Virus record (IMG/VR): IMGVR_UViG_3300032069_000001
Coordinates: 33,214-97,213 of that record
Reading direction: 5' to 3' (one strand)
Length of the DNA stretch: 64,000 nucleotides
Origin: a virus
Below, one piece after another: positions 63,463 to 64,000 of the stretch. Numbering within the stretch: position 1 is the stretch's first letter; each line of letters starts with the position of its first letter. The notes under the pieces were generated by a model. The model worked only from the letters and a program-made list of their open reading frames with translations, did no database searches and was not told where the DNA came from. The translations under genes and the position numbers were made by a program.

Positions 63463-64000
63463 AATTCCACCTTATTTGATTTTTCTATTATTTTAAGTTG
63501 TTTATGATATTCGTCGTGACAATCCTTGCAATAAGTTATGCCATTATTGGTATCCCAAAGCGGAGCATACAACATACAGGCATCATATAGGGATAAAAAA
63601 GAAAACATTTGTTGTGCCTCCTGTAATAATTTGCAAAATAATTTAATATGGTGTGCACGCAAAATCCCGCCTCTTTTACCACAATCCATACAAGTAAAAT
63701 TGTCTCGTTTAAATATTTCATCACGCCATTGCTTATATTCAAAGCTTTGTCTTATTTTTTTCTCTACGGGGGTTATTCCACCTTTCCAAGTATAGCTTTT
63801 CTCCCCTTTCAATGATAAGCTTATGTTTTTTCTTTGCTCAATGGTTCTTTTTGACCCAGTATTATATTTATTTTTCTGCATCAACTCACTAATTTTTTTT
63901 CTTGTTTCTGGAGAATTTATATAGCCCAACTGTATCTTTTTATTTATCCTTGCTATTCCTATTTTTTTCTTATGTTCTTCTTTTTGTGGGTGCTTACTGC
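63453..64000 (-). CDS. HNH homing endonuclease, 5' end beyond right edge
   Basis: The frame continues to the right edge without a start: SKHPQKEEHKKKIGIARINK, then NUMOD3-type units (NSPETRKKISELMQKNKYNT, SKRTIEQRKNISLSLKGEKS) and the HNH core (FTCMDCGKRGGILRAHHIKL, NGITYCKDCHDEYHKQL). A TTG at 63929 is a false internal start. A paralogue of the gene at 50813. It interrupts the neck gene cluster. Confidence 0.88.
   Translation of the reverse strand, partial: SKHPQKEEHKKKIGIARINKKIQLGYINSPETRKKISELMQKNKYNTGSKRTIEQRKNISLSLKGEKSYTWKGGITPVEKKIRQSFEYKQWRDEIFKRDNFTCMDCGKRGGILRAHHIKLFCKLLQEAQQMFSFLSLYDACMLYAPLWDTNNGITYCKDCHDEYHKQLKIIEKSNKVELWK

Overview
The window is a 64-kb piece of a tailed phage (Caudoviricetes) genome with a contractile, myovirus-type tail. 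Evidence: a large terminase, tail sheath, two tube-like paralogues, a tail assembly chaperone, tape measure, baseplate hub, spike, J-like and I-like proteins, a lysis cassette, a primase-helicase, and very dense, overlapping small genes. Base composition is roughly 36% GC by eye. The three best promoters match the sigma70 consensus. I cannot name the host. The GH108-type lysozyme and exported proteins fit a bacterial host, probably Gram-negative. I saw no tRNA, rRNA, CRISPR array or transposase.

Layout. (1) 1-10.25 kb, minus strand: packaging and head-side genes. An HTH protein that may be the small terminase subunit starts near 10.07 kb. It is followed by a repeat-rich GC-spiked stretch, a thermonuclease, exported or membrane proteins, the large terminase (2.9-4.95 kb) and further virion-type proteins running off the left edge. 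(2) 10.25-10.55 kb: an AT-rich divergent control region with two consensus promoters, iteron-like repeats and perfect inverted repeats. (3) 10.55-22.06 kb, plus strand: one long operon of about 28 genes. It opens with a MoxR-type AAA+ ATPase and a CobT-like protein with HEAYH and von Willebrand A motifs, then RuvB, then many small zinc-ribbon or unknown genes with stereotyped Shine-Dalgarno leaders, and ends with a calcineurin-like phosphatase. (4) 22.06-43.8 kb, minus strand: replication, recombination and accessory genes. These include FmdB-type zinc ribbons, a HTH/PD-(D/E)XK/zinc-finger protein, RusA resolvase, a primase-helicase, a replication-initiator-like protein, a Gp3-like protein, a Cas4/RecB-like nuclease, a ribbon-helix-helix repressor, a clamp-tagged nuclease, a tyrosine recombinase and a methyltransferase-fold protein. 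(5) 43.9-64 kb, minus strand: lysis genes, then tail fibre, baseplate, tape measure, chaperone, tube, sheath and neck genes in the usual order. Two HNH homing endonucleases are inserted here, the second running off the right edge. Portal, protease and major capsid genes are missing; if the genome is circular or permuted they lie between the two window edges.

How it works together. Rightward early functions (AAA/VWA, RuvB, regulators) and leftward functions diverge from one control region at 10.2-10.55 kb. RuvB plus RusA would handle recombination intermediates, with the primase-helicase, initiator-like protein and nucleases forming the replication and recombination module.

The most striking whole-window signal is that eight palindromic tetranucleotides (GATC, CATG, CTAG, TCGA, GGCC, CCGG, GCGC, CGCG) appear to be absent on reading, with only one GTAC seen. 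This suggests strong selection against 4-bp restriction sites. There are also several likely recoding events: probable AUC and AUU starts, a C CCA AAA slippery site before a stop in the lysis region, and a +1 overlap in the tail chaperone. At least a dozen genes under 60 codons are fixed by their start/stop overlaps.
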